Part shown: piece after piece, positions 24,201 through 36,500 of the stretch
Layout: every line of letters begins with the position of its first letter
Numbering within the stretch: the first letter of the stretch is position 1
NCBI RefSeq assembly: GCF_000003815.2
Contig: NC_049979.1
Coordinates: 9,006,050-9,070,049, forward strand
Length of the DNA: 64,000 nt
Origin: Branchiostoma floridae
Taxonomy: Eukaryota; Chordata; Leptocardii; Amphioxiformes; Branchiostomatidae
Direction of reading: 5' to 3'
The notes under the pieces: generated by a model
Seen by the model: the letters and a program-made list of their open reading frames with translations, nothing else
What the model was told of the DNA's origin: nothing
Databases searched by the model: none
Position numbers and translations under genes: made by a program

Positions 24201-26976
24201 AAAACTGAGAAAGCTCTTTAACGATAACGATCGAAACTTTGAGTAACTTTAATCTCTGCTTGTATAAATTACAGAAAGATCTTCGACCCCCCACCCAATA
24301 TTTCTCCCGCGTGAAAGTAAAGGTATGTTGGGTGCAGTGAAGCGTGTTGAATACAAAGGAATCAGATACAAGATGTTGTAAGTCACCCAAATACAAGCAT
24401 GACCGTTTCTGCGTTCAATCATTTCTTAAGAAGAGCAGGTGCATTTGGCTCTGCAAGACTCAAACGGCACATATGGCGTCTTGGCTTAAGTCTGGACACA
24501 CACATAAAGTACATAAAGTTGGCGTGTTTTGTTCTGAGGGACAGGTGCGACCCAGTCTTGCTGTTGTTTATCAGGGTGTGCCCCCTTTGTCCTTGGCAAG
24601 CCGTCTCTCACCTGGCGCTCAGCACATCACCTGTAAGTATCAGGTAAATCGTCTCCCCTCGGGACATACCTGGGGAGCGGCCGGGTACTGATGCGTGCTG
24701 GACTCTGACAATGGCAGGAGAATTGTTGGCGCGCGAGTGGCGCGTGCGGCCGCCGCAAATCACTGCCTGCTCAATGAGCCGAGCAAATATGGCCCGAAAA
24801 ATCTACATTCGTAATAACCACACACGCCTTGTATGGACTTTGACTTGATGTCGGGACTACCGGACTCTCGTGCCATATACGAACTGGAGTTGTTTCTGTG
24901 ATTTGTCACAAATGGAAACATGTTGTGAATATGCCATGCTCGGCAAGGCATAGTGTCGTGCCACACGCCACCTTTTGCAACCCAACATTGTTGACAATCA
25001 AAGAGAATGGGCAACAGGTAGCTCTTTTATAAAGTTTAACTTTATCTGGTGTTATAGGACGATTGCTATGCCGAAACATCTGGAAAGCACAGTCGTAACA
25101 GTTAAATGTATTTACAAGACGCTATAAGTAAATTCGCAAGTATACATTCATGGAAAAATTCCATAATGTTATAGCTATGTTTGCAAAGTTATTTCGCGAT
25201 TAGGTGGGATGGGAGGGGGTAGCAAACAACTTATTTTGTTCGTAGTTAGAAAGCAGTGACTTCAATACAAAGAACATCGAGTGAAAGCTGTTGCTGTCGC
25301 CTTGGGGCCGGATTTTCCCTGTCAGCATGACGTTCATCACGAGGCTGATGACACCGTGAAATCGGCGCGGGCCGGGCCAGGGGTCTCTGCGGGCCCTCCC
25401 GCCGATCGCCCCGGCCCTTTTGTGTCGGTCCCTCCCACTACAACAAGGGGGCAGGAGGGCGGTGGAACGGGACAGCCTCACAGATGGTCAGGTTGTAATT
25501 AAATGTCTGAGCCGCAAGATTTCTACTACGCCGCGTCCTGTCTTTACTCAACTTTGCCTATCAAAGGCATTATCTTCGAGCAAATAGCTGCTGTGGTTTC
25601 AGTCTTGTCGGGCACGCGACTGCCAGGCAAGGACAATTAAAAATGAACAAGTAATCACCGACCTGCCCGGATAAAGAACACTTCAGTCTCCCTAAATCGG
25701 GCAAGCCCACAAATATTGCACATTGAATCAACAAAGTCCTGTTAATAGTTTACTTTTCGCAAGTTTAGAGCTAATCATTAATGAATTTGTATACAGCATT
25801 AGCGTGCCCTCGCCAATGTGCGGAAAAATCAGGATGGGGCTAAAACATGGGCTGGAGAGAACGCGACAGCTTGCCGCGCTTTTATGGACAAAGGACTCAG
25901 TTTAGATTTGTCTAAACGTATTTATTTGGCTGGACTTTTAATGGCAGGGTAAAAGCTTGTGACACAGGGTGTGCGCTGGCTAAGTACACCAAGCTGGCAG
26001 GAACACAACATTTCTAGAGAGAGGTTTGATCCGAAAGGTGTTCATTGTTTCTCTTTCGCAGATAATCTACAAGTGTGTAGTGTTGTTGTTAGCCGCGAAC
26101 ACGCCACTCTTTCGCACATGGCATTGGATTGCCTCAAGTCAGAAAAAATAACAAATCACGGGGGAAGGGGGCTTGGAGTTTTTTCATCTGTGTGGAATAA
26201 AACTTTAATCACTCTCAGACCCTCCACAAGTGTCTTTGTTCTTGGCTTTTGCCGGAACTCTGATTGTTTTGAATCCCTGGAGGCAATGAAGATGCTGGTT
26301 TGTTATCTGTTGTCCCTCACGTGGCGTGTTCCAAGGAACAATGGGGGCTCGTGCTAGACGACGTTTGGGGCTTGAAGACAAGAAAAATTTGCACTTCTTT
26401 GAGCATGCATTTAGCAGGCACGTGCAGACTTGGAGAATCTTTTGTTCGAAGGGGGGCAGGCTGAAGTCTGATTGGCGGAGACTTGCCCCCAGCGAGCGCT
26501 CGCTAATTAGTGCCGGTATGGATATTAATAAGGTCGAGTAGACAATACCGGCAGGTGTGAGGCCCGGACCCTGCAGCTGCACCACAAAGCCTGGGTGCAT
26601 CCGAAGAAAGCACGGCATTGTCAATATTGGCCAATTTCGATAGCTGGCACGCGCCAAGAACAAAGAACTTCTTCTTTGTGTACCGGGCACACACGAGACG
26701 ACAAACTCGATATTACAAACTGTGCACTACTGGCCAAAGTGTGTGGCTCGCCGTAGTAAGGTGTTGCCCCGGTGTGCCAGCACAAAATAAATGTTTTCAT
26801 AACATTAGGGACAAGCAACAGATTTCTACAACTTTTTACCAACTTGGCAGATGGACCCTCTTTATTCATCGTTCCCCTCTGGAGGTGTTAAACAAGTCAA
26901 TTAAAAATTCAGAAGTGTGAATTAGATTTGCAGACCGACCAACCCGGGCCACATGGCCAATTTGCCCATTGTTCTC
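21267..26976. other. Delta upstream region, no gene recognised
   Basis: The 5.7 kb before the Delta promoter contains few repeats. A consensus CSL (Su(H)/RBPJ) site, CGTGGGAA, lies at 22363-22370, and GC-rich patches at 22540-22700 and 25300-25460 may be regulatory. Two overlapping ATG frames start at 22597 and 22655 but cannot be linked to further exons. Confidence 0.5.
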
Positions 26977-27105
26977 GACCAATCAGAGCGTTGTTTATCT
27001 GGTACCCCCGGGATGACAGATTGTGCCAAAATTTTATGCGCGACGGATAATGTATGCATGGCTGGGCCTATAAATTGAGCGGCAGACGCCGGCAGCTCAC
27101 ATTTC
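26977..27105 (+). promoter_or_regulatory. Delta core promoter (CCAAT, TATA, initiator)
   Basis: GACCAATCAG at 26977-26986 fits the NF-Y CCAAT consensus. TATAAA lies at 27069-27074, and TCACATT around A27099 fits the initiator YYANWYY, exactly 30 bases downstream of the start of the TATA box. Transcription is therefore inferred to start at about 27099, giving a 5' UTR of about 400 bases. Assumes no upstream non-coding exon. Confidence 0.75.
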
Positions 27106-27502
27106 CAGTGAGACCACGGTAGTGAGAGGACGTGCCCGTGTTATCTGCACTGTGTACTCCACGTTCCACGTTATACCACCAGTGCGCCGTTCCTCTCCCC
27201 ACAACAAATCGCGATCATTCCTGACTGCTACGGACGAGAATCGGACTACTCTCGAGGATTGTATGTGCCGTCCACGCTGCCCCGCTTCGCTCGAGTTTAC
27301 CCGCCGGTTCGGGATTTGAAACCCTTCGGACGACCAATTGTATCCGCACGCACGTTTAAAATTCAACGCCGGGCTGCATTCATCGAGCTGTCACTCAAGC
27401 CGTGAGTTGGGCGGAGTTAACAACAAAGGCGACCAAACAGCCAGGACTACTCTACCTGCGCGATCGTTCCTGACAATAGGAGCAACCAGCGGACACAGCA
27501 AC
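27099..27502 (+). other. Delta: Delta 5' UTR
   Basis: Region between the inferred initiator and the Delta ATG, with no convincing intron. It contains a single upstream ATG, at 27263. Confidence 0.65.
27263..27319 (+). promoter_or_regulatory. upstream ORF of 18 codons in the Delta leader
   Basis: The only ATG between the inferred start site and the Delta start opens MCRPRCPASLEFTRRFGI and stops at TGA 27317-27319, 183 bases before the main ATG. Its -3 base is G. Such an ORF would reduce initiation at the Delta start; reinitiation is possible at this distance. This is inference from position only. Confidence 0.45.
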
Positions 27503-27592
27503 ATGGATCCGCAGGCCAGCGGCACTTTGCCGCGGAGCTTCCCGCTAAGAGTGCTTCTAACATTCGGACTTATGGCAGTTTTCGTTTCCGAG
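27503..27592 (+). CDS. Delta: Delta exon 1: signal peptide
   Basis: Codes residues 1-30, ending in phase 0 at GAG followed by the donor gtaagc. After a short polar start with two arginines there is a hydrophobic core, [12 protein letters not shown], typical of a signal peptide; cleavage probably falls near residues 26-30, just before the conserved SSGVFEL that opens the mature protein. The same frame is open upstream in the 5' UTR but has no earlier ATG. Confidence 0.93.
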
Positions 27593-30500
27593 GTAAGCCA
27601 CGTGCACTTCCCGATCGCTACAATTCTAGTTAGAATGTTGCAAATAGATGGCTTGCTTGTAACTGAACACGCTGTGCATGTAGTGCGTAATGTAGTTAGT
27701 TCTCGTAGTAACTACCGTAGTTGTAATGTGCTCATCTTTATCATGTGTTGTAGGTGAGGAGTTCGGGAGTGTTTGAGCTCCGTCTTGAGTCCTTCTCCAA
27801 CCCGACCGGGTCGACCCAGGCGGGCGCGTGCTGCAGCTCCGGCCGCACGGAGACTGCGTGCTCCGCTCCCTGCAAGACCTTCTTCCGTGTCTGCCTCAAA
27901 CACTACCAAGCGCATGTGTCCCCCGACCCGCCCTGCACCTTCGGAAGCCTGGAAACCCCCGTCCTGGGAGGAAACTCCTTCGACATCCAGGATTCCGACA
28001 ACTTTGCCAACCCCATCCGCCTGCCCTTCAGTTTCACCTGGCCGGTAAGTTGAACTGTTTGTATTTTTTTCTCTGGGAAAATTCTCAACTCACAGAGATG
28101 TTGTTGGCTTATTGCACTGTAAACTCATTGACACGCTGATGCAAGAATTTACATTGCGCTCCTCTCACACGCTCTTGTTCAAACCTAAAGAAAGGGATTT
28201 TACACCCAAATGGGATCCTCCCCCGGAAGATAACAGTTTATCCCTCGTTGTTTGTAATTCTCAGCTCTCGTGCAGATAGATAATTTCGTCAATTGTTTGT
28301 GTATTTGGAAACGGTGGCAAGGCACAAACAGTCGCACAGATCGCATGTACACTGTAATAACACCAGAACCCGCGCCTCATGGTGCCTGGGCATATTATTT
28401 ATTAATTTGGCAAGAGTTGTAAGCAAAATGTCTGCCTGTTGCAGGGCACGTTCTCCCTGATCGTCGAAGCCTGGCATGAACTGGACGCCACTACTACTGC
28501 ATCCACTGGTGAGTACACGTTTTACCTCATGTTTGGTAAACTAACCGACGTCCTAAATGCATTATCGTTGGGATCACAACAAGTCCCTGAGGCATGGTCT
28601 CGTTTGGATTATTGATCTGAAATATTCGCTCGTTTGAGCACGTTGATAGCGGGTAATTTATGGCAGGGGATGATATATTGCCGAGTGTGCTAGTAATGGC
28701 CGGTCAGATCCCGGTGGCTGGTACCGTGTATAATTCAGGTTTGCGCGCGGGGACCGGGCTTGTGGGACAGTGGCCTCCACTGTTCCGTACCCCGCGGGTA
28801 TTGCCGGTTTCGCGCCTGCAGCTGACGATTTGGGTCCCATTCAAATATCGGTTCGATTTGTTTTTCTCTCCACAACTGCATGGAATCCCTTAGGTCAGTT
28901 TGGTCGTATGTCTGAAATTGAATGACAGAACTAGTCGATGTCGGGTGGCGCGATCTCGGGGGGCGATGCAGGGGGCATCGACAGGAAGGGGGCAACCCCC
29001 AGTTTTCCCTTGAGGTGTGTTATCGGAAATCAGCCGTTGGCTTTTGTGTACACACAAATAGGATGGCCTTCACAGCACGTTATGTCCGTCCGTAACTTTT
29101 ACCAAAGTCTACCCAATACCGTGTTGAAGTTTAGTTGGGCGTTCGGCAGATGGCAGGCCTGTGCACCCCCCTCAATTGACATGTCGCTGCCAACAGCTGC
29201 CCTGTGCGGGCCCATTGAATACCAACAACCTCCTTATTCATTATGGATGTGTTTACATTGGCATACAAAAATCGACAAAATCTGTCGAAAAGTCGCGGAT
29301 TGTGGCGTTTATCGCCGCTGTTCAAATGCATGGGTCTGTTTATCTTCGCGACTTGACAGGCATGGCGACTAACACGTCTTCTGGGTTATGTTTTTAACAG
29401 CAACTTGGTAGTTACGATTCGGAAGGCGACCAAACACAAGATGACTTGTCCCAAAATTACTCAGTTCGCAGGTCTCTGATATCCGCAGCAAAATTTCTTA
29501 ACCCCTGCAAAATGAAGTGGACCTTCAGATAGCACCAAACTAATCTGTTTGTAATGCGATATGGATGGGAAAGACACACAGTGCAGGCAGGCGGGTCTGG
29601 TCTAAGATGTTATGCCGCGAATATCTTTGACATGTTCTTTGCACATACACTGTGGGGTTTTATCATGTCATATCTCGGTCGAAGCATACCAACACACCCC
29701 CGATGTTGTATCAAAGACAAGCTGTTTCAGGGTCCTTTGGCGATAAATCGAAAAACGGCAATGCGCAGGCGTCGGACGGTGGGAGCACAACAGCTGTTAG
29801 TAACACAACATCTATAGGGAATTGTTTGGAACAAAACTAATTCACGCACACCATTATTGTTTCGTGGGTGACACCGTCCTATCAAAAACAAACCGACAGC
29901 CACCAGTTTATCTAATTTTGAAAGCGTTGCTTGCCATTCCATAATTGCAGGGGTTCGGGTTAGGGCAATAACGATGGGAACACCGACAGCAGTGGCATTC
30001 ATACCACTGGCAGAACACATTAGTGGCCATGTTTGACGAGTTAAGCAAGGTCAAATTTGTTGCTCATATACTAAAACCTACGCGTTTTTCCTCGACTTTG
30101 TACCACCAGGCTCCGACCAAGAAACTCGCACCCTGATCACCAGACTGGCTACGCAGCGCCACCTATCTGTCGGCGAGGTATGGCACGAGGATACCCACAT
30201 CGAAGGACAGCAACAGCTCAGCTATGCCTACCGTGTTGTTTGCGACGAGCACAACTACGGCGAGGGATGTTCTGTCTACTGTCGCCCAAGGAACGACGTC
30301 TTCGGCCATTACACCTGCAACGAGGAGGGAGAGAAAGTCTGCCGCGAAGGGTGGAAGTCAGGAGAGAAGGAGCAGGAGGGCCAGTACTGCACTGAACGTA
30401 AGTACTGCTAACTTTTCTTCACACGCACTACAACTTCGGGGAGGCAGGATTCACGTTGGGAAAAGTACACAAGGCACCCGAGCTCCTTACAAGCCACCGA

Positions 30501-33500
30501 CAGGAGGTGTGTCTGTTGGTGGCAGTTAAGCTGTATTTAGGCCCCGGGATGAAGGGACAAGTGGACGGATTAGAGATTTGCAGGCACCGTACAGAAAGTT
30601 GTGTCTTTGGGGAAGTATTTACTGACCGTTCCCGGGTAGGAAGCGCTCTGTACTGAGCTCTTGAGGGGCTTGTGGCTTTGCTGCTCAAAGAAGGCATTGA
30701 AGGATTAGATAGACATCTGCTTCACGCCGAGTCGGACGGCCAGAAATCAATCTGCCTCGGCCTTGCCTTGGGACGACACCCGACCCCGCCTCCCCCGCCT
30801 GCCCGGCCCCACACGGAAGTGTTTGTGGAGCGTTCGGACTCCTTCTGTACACGCATAACATGGGAAAAGCCATTTGGGCGGTGTAGAATTAAGTGGTTTT
30901 CTTGTCGGGACGTGCGACTACGGGATCGGGTGGCGTCGGAAATTGTCGTAAAAACGAAGGCCACACCTCTAGAAAGATATCATTACCTTCACGCCTCGGG
31001 GCAGGTGATTCACCTGGGGCTCGGCAGATGTTCTTGTATGAATAGTAAGCGGGGCTTTGAGGTAAAAACAAACTGCAACAGGTTTGTGAAGTGGGTTAGC
31101 AGCGAGACAGTTAAACGCGATGAGCGCCTGTGTTTACCACGACAGAATGGCATCAATGACATAATGGGGCGACCTTCCCCGGTTGTCAATCTTGCGGGTG
31201 GGTTTAGGTCCGGGACAAAGGGCGTAATAATTCTGGCACGGCCTGGCAACGCTTGGGTCTTTGTTGTTACTGGCATCTGCATAAATTCACATTGGGGGAG
31301 CCATGGTTGTCCCCAGCCCTCAAAGAAAAATTACTTGTACTTCAGGCGGGTCGCGTGCCAAGATTATCATGTTAATGTCGGGCATTGAAGTGGAAGAGGG
31401 CGAGGGGCCCTGCAGGCAATCGGTTCTGGGTAAAAATTCTGTCAAGTACAGCCGCTTCAGACTGACATGAGTGGTCGGCCCTCGTTTGCACAGTCCATCT
31501 GCCCCAAACAGTTGGTTTCAACATGACACCGTGTAAAGGACCTGTTGGTAGTGTGACCTGGCTGCGTGCCGTGGACTAGAAAGGCCTTCAGTGTTGTTGA
31601 CTTTATGAGGCCCTGCGTTTGTGTTGAGTTCAGAAAACCCATCGTGCTCTCCAGTACCATTTGTTTAGTTTCAACCCAAACACCTTCTGTCGCAGTCTGT
31701 ACTTCATGGCTCCGTTTTAGCTCTCCAAATTGTCCAGGTAAACTCTTATCGCACACCTGGCGACTAGGAAAACTTGGTGGAGCCAGACCACAAATTACAT
31801 TAGGCAACACAATCAACATGTTTAGCACGAGTGATTAGAGTTTATCTAGGTGTGTGCTAAAACTTTATTTTGGCGCGTGCCACGGCGTAAATCTCATTCA
31901 GTGCCCAACAACAGGGACGCAGTGGAAAGAATAGGTAATGTATTTGCATAACTATAGCAATCGATTTGGCCACGTGGCTCGGGGACTGGACAAAGGGTGC
32001 CCCCTCCCTCTGGAGGGGAGACAGCGCCCGGGACCTTCCCTTGGCAGATGACCACTCCAAAACCCAGTCACCTATGCACAATAGGTGAGATTTCTCGTCA
32101 GGCACGTGTCGGTAATTATCGTAATGAGCTGTTGGGCGGGGGCTCCGGGGCAGGGGGTGCTGTAGGGTCCCGCGCTTACCAGCGTCTTTGTCTGAGCCGC
32201 AGCTGGCAAGACGCATTACGGGCAAACAAAACAAAAGGGACAGCTGCCGGGATCGACACGAGAAGTACACACAGACCTACATATTATCTCAGCTGCCAAG
32301 TGTTGAACACCTCCTCAACATTGATAATGCCTGGAGGAACGCGTCGTCCCCTATCTCCACACCACACCTGAGCCACAAATCAAAACGTCAATCAGGGCAA
32401 CAACAAAAATGTTGCATCACATCCTTCTGCTAGCGCAAAATTTTACTATGTGTGTATATACATCATGCATGCACGCATGGCGTGTGCAGCCGTCAACACA
32501 ATATCGTGCATCCTCTCATTAGATATGGCAAGACAGTTTTGACTAATCTGTTCCTTTGTGTTTGACCCACAGCGATCTGTATGGCTGGCTGCAGCGATCG
32601 TCATGGATACTGCGAGACTCCCGGCGAGTGCAGGTGAGACCATTACAACCATTACCTTGTAACGCGCTCTCGTTTACACTGCTCTCACGGCCAAATCCTT
32701 GAAAATCCCTTAACATATTTATGGTCTGCAACTTAATATTTGTTTATTCTGTTATCGTTGAGCATGCAATAACAGAAACATCACTTAGACCGCCGGCCCA
32801 CAATAGCAGTTGGTATTTGTTTTCATACCGCCTGGAATTAAGATTGAAACAACTATGGTTAAGTTACAGAAAACCCATTTGGGCTGAATGATTCGGTTTC
32901 TACTTTCGCATTATTGCTACAAGCCTTATCAGTGTCGTCTGCGCCATGCGGGCACTTTGTCTGGCGAGAGGCCTGGTTGTTACACAAATCCTGTGCGTGA
33001 ACCGGTCACGAGAGTCATTGGTAGAATAGCCAAGGTATGCAACTGGTAAGGGGAGAGGAAGGCTCGAGAAAATGGCATCTATGGCTGGCACGCACGGTGG
33101 ACATGCACTGAATGTCCCCAAAAAGTTGTTTGTACCTACGGGATCAATCGGTTCTGTAAACCTAGGTAAACATTGGAACGCAACAGGCTCGATGAAAGGA
33201 GAACAAAAAGTGACTTTTCACGGCATCATTTGATACATCACAAGTGTGATATAGAAATACCGAGATGGCGCTGGACCGAACCCTTCCATTTACTTCTTCC
33301 CAATCCCCGTGAAATGGTTTATAAAAGTAGAAGTTTCCACCCCACGGGTCTTGGCGCCCCCCATACTAGTACACCTGGTCTCACTGTATCAAATGTTATG
33401 GCTCGCTTTTTATCAGTCAGATACGGTGATGGCTTTGAAAGAGCTTCTTAACCAGATACAGCACCGTTTTGTGTACCTGATCAAACTGATACAAAACGCT

Positions 33501-36500
33501 CAATTCTAACCCATGTCTACGTGTTGGTTGCTTGTACAGGTGCCGTGTTGGATGGCAGGGAAAGTTCTGTGACGAGTGCATCAGGTACCCCGGGTGTCTC
33601 CACGGCACGTGCCACCAGCCCTGGCAGTGCAACTGCGACGAGGGGTGGGGAGGACTCTTCTGTAACCAAGGTATGTACGGCGTCAACAAGTCCGTCGGGA
33701 ATGCGGCATGAAGTTCCGCATATTGATAGTGACTCAACCCCAACAATTCTCAAGCTTGGTCTGACCCGGTCAGGGGTGACCTCACACGATGTAAACTAAG
33801 CCCTAACCACTCGTAACCACTTGACATACCTGCCATAACTAAACCATAGCACATACCGACCATCGGTCGCACCCATACCCCAAACGTGAACTTGTTTGCC
33901 CATTTGTTGAATTTCATATTTGAGTTGGCTTTTACCTTTGTCCCACGTTCTAAGTAGTTGACATCGTCGCCATTCTTACATTGCCCTCTCAAGTTTCCCC
34001 CCCTCCACATTTCTCACAGTTCTAACGTGTTTCCCTCCCCTCCCCACAGATCTCAACTACTGCACCAACCACAAGCCCTGTAAGAACGGCGGAACCTGCA
34101 GGAACTCCGGCCAGGGGAGCTACACTTGCAGCTGCCCCCAGGGCTACACCGGCACCAACTGCGAGATCGACGTCGACAATTGCACGAACAAGCCCTGTCT
34201 GAACGGAGGAGTCTGCCAGGTAAGCTTTCCTCTGTACCGATACTCATGTTTCCCCCATGCGAGATTTCTCCTGAATATCACCACAACGCGTGCCGATAAT
34301 TGCCCGCATGTCGCTTCAGTGAAATTACATCCCCGTTGCACGTGCGCAACAGGTAGGGGTTTGGGGGGATTCATTGTGTTGGCCCCACACAGGTCGGTAA
34401 TGGTCTTCATTTATTTGCCTTTCCCACAGGACTTGGTCAACAACTACACATGCACATGCCCGGTGGGTTTCTTCGGCAAGCGGTGCGAGATCCAGGCCCA
34501 GGACTGCCACAACAACCCCTGCCAGAACGGAGGGCAGTGCCAGCAGGTCGCCGGACTCGTCGTCTGCTCATGCGCACCAGGCTTCACCGGCTCCACCTGT
34601 GAAACCCCAGTGAACGAATGCGAATCCAACCCTTGCATGAACGGTAAGAGTCGTAACCATATTCGAATTGACGTAACCACCACAGATGTTGCCAGTCACG
34701 CACACGCACATTTAATGCGGAGTAACCCCCCTGGATGCAATAATGGTATTTAATCACAGTCGTAAGACCCTAATGATTTGCCCATGATGATTTGTTGTAC
34801 AATGATTCCCTATAACGTTTATGATGGCGATTTCAATTGGGTGTCCGTAACTGACCCTGATGACCGATTTCCCCGTAGGTGGTCAGTGTGTGGATGAGGC
34901 CAATGGCTACTCCTGCGTCTGCCAGCCCGGCTTCACCGGACCTCGCTGCCAGGTGGACATCGACGACTGCAAGAACAACCCCTGTCAGCATGGCGGATCC
35001 TGCGTGGACCATGTCAACAGCTTCACCTGCCGTTGTGTCCCAGGCTACATCGGAACGCTGTGCGAGACCAACGTGGACGACTGCCTCCTGCAGCCCTGCG
35101 CCAACGGCGGCACCTGCTTCGACCGCATCAACGATTACTCCTGCCAGTGCCCGGCCGGGTTCGCCGGCAAGGATTGCACCGTCAATGTGGACGACTGTGC
35201 CGACAAGCCGTGCATGAACGGCGGCACCTGCCTGGACAGGGTGAACGGGTACGTCTGCCGCTGCCCCGAGGGGTACGGAGGACACAACTGCCACCGCCGT
35301 GACGGCGTCGACGTCCCTTCAGTCGAAGACACCTCGTCATCACCTGAGACTTCCACACCCGTCATCACCGTGGGCAAGGACACTGAAGCCCTGGCCGTGA
35401 ACACTCCCGAGGAGTCTTCGGTCGGAGCCGAGATTGCCATCTATGCCGCGCTTGGAATTGTGGTACCAATCCTGATGCTCGCAGCTCTCGGATTTGTGGT
35501 GTACAAGAAGATCAAGAGGGACAGAAGAGCACAGGACTCAGCAGAAACAAACAACAGAATAGTCAACAACCTGCAACCGCCAACAACAATCAGCTTGAAA
35601 ATCAGCAACGAGGAATGTGACTCTTTAAAAGGCAAATCATTGACTCTAAAAACAGCGGACATTTACGAGGAGGAGGACGAATCAACCTTCAGCGAAAAAC
35701 AGAAGGACAACAGATACTCCACGTCACAGTCCAACAGCAACACAGAAAAAGAGCTTAGAAGGTAAGATAACCTGACAACCTTCACCTAGTTTGCTACCAT
35801 AATGTAATGGCAACTCAGCATTCAGGGCATAACACAGGGACCACTAAAGGGTCGACAGATGGCGGAAAAGTAGATTCCCTAGAGCAATTTTCCAGGGTAG
35901 GGTGACAACATGAATGCGGGACATTCAGCATGTAATGATCGTGCTTTCAACAAGGGATGGCGAAATATTTGGGTGTTGCTTTATACTTCGTTAGAAAACA
36001 AAAAGTAGCGGCAGACGATACTGTCTGGACCTGAACTGAGATCTCGGCTACATTCGGTGTCGTGTGCCTGCTAATGGGGCCGGCTGCCGTTTCGCATTGT
36101 CGTGTCATGTACCAGTGATTGCACGTATGTATGTCTCAAATACAGGTCATCTGATCTCTCATCTAATCATGTCCGTTCCCTTTTACCTTTACAGAGATTC
36201 ATTCGTGGAGAAATTGAAGCCGAGGCCCTCAAACAACGTAGAGTCGACGAGACAGTCAGTCTACGTCATCAACGCAGACTACGAATTAGCTACAGAGGTG
36301 TGTATCTCTCTTTCACCAAGATTACATTTGGCTCGGTGAATTGACCGAGTTTGATTTATTACGAATCCAATCTTGTCACGGTATTAAGAAGCTCATTACA
36401 CTGCCGATGATGTTGGAAATGTAATGGTAATGGGGGCCACCGGAGAATTAAGCCCTTTCAGCGGTGCAGTGACAGTTGTGCTGGAAAATTGAGTAAAATT

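Noticed and set aside
26205-26690. Minus-strand open frame of 161 codons just upstream of Delta
   Set aside because: No domain, and the peptide has no ordered features; overlapping open frames on the other strand point to a locally stop-poor composition.
34833-35294. Minus-strand open frame of 153 codons (AVVSSVPLG...) and other frames over Delta exon 9
   Set aside because: Shadow of the EGF-coding exon; the repeating GAVVHVG-like pattern comes from antisense EGF codons.
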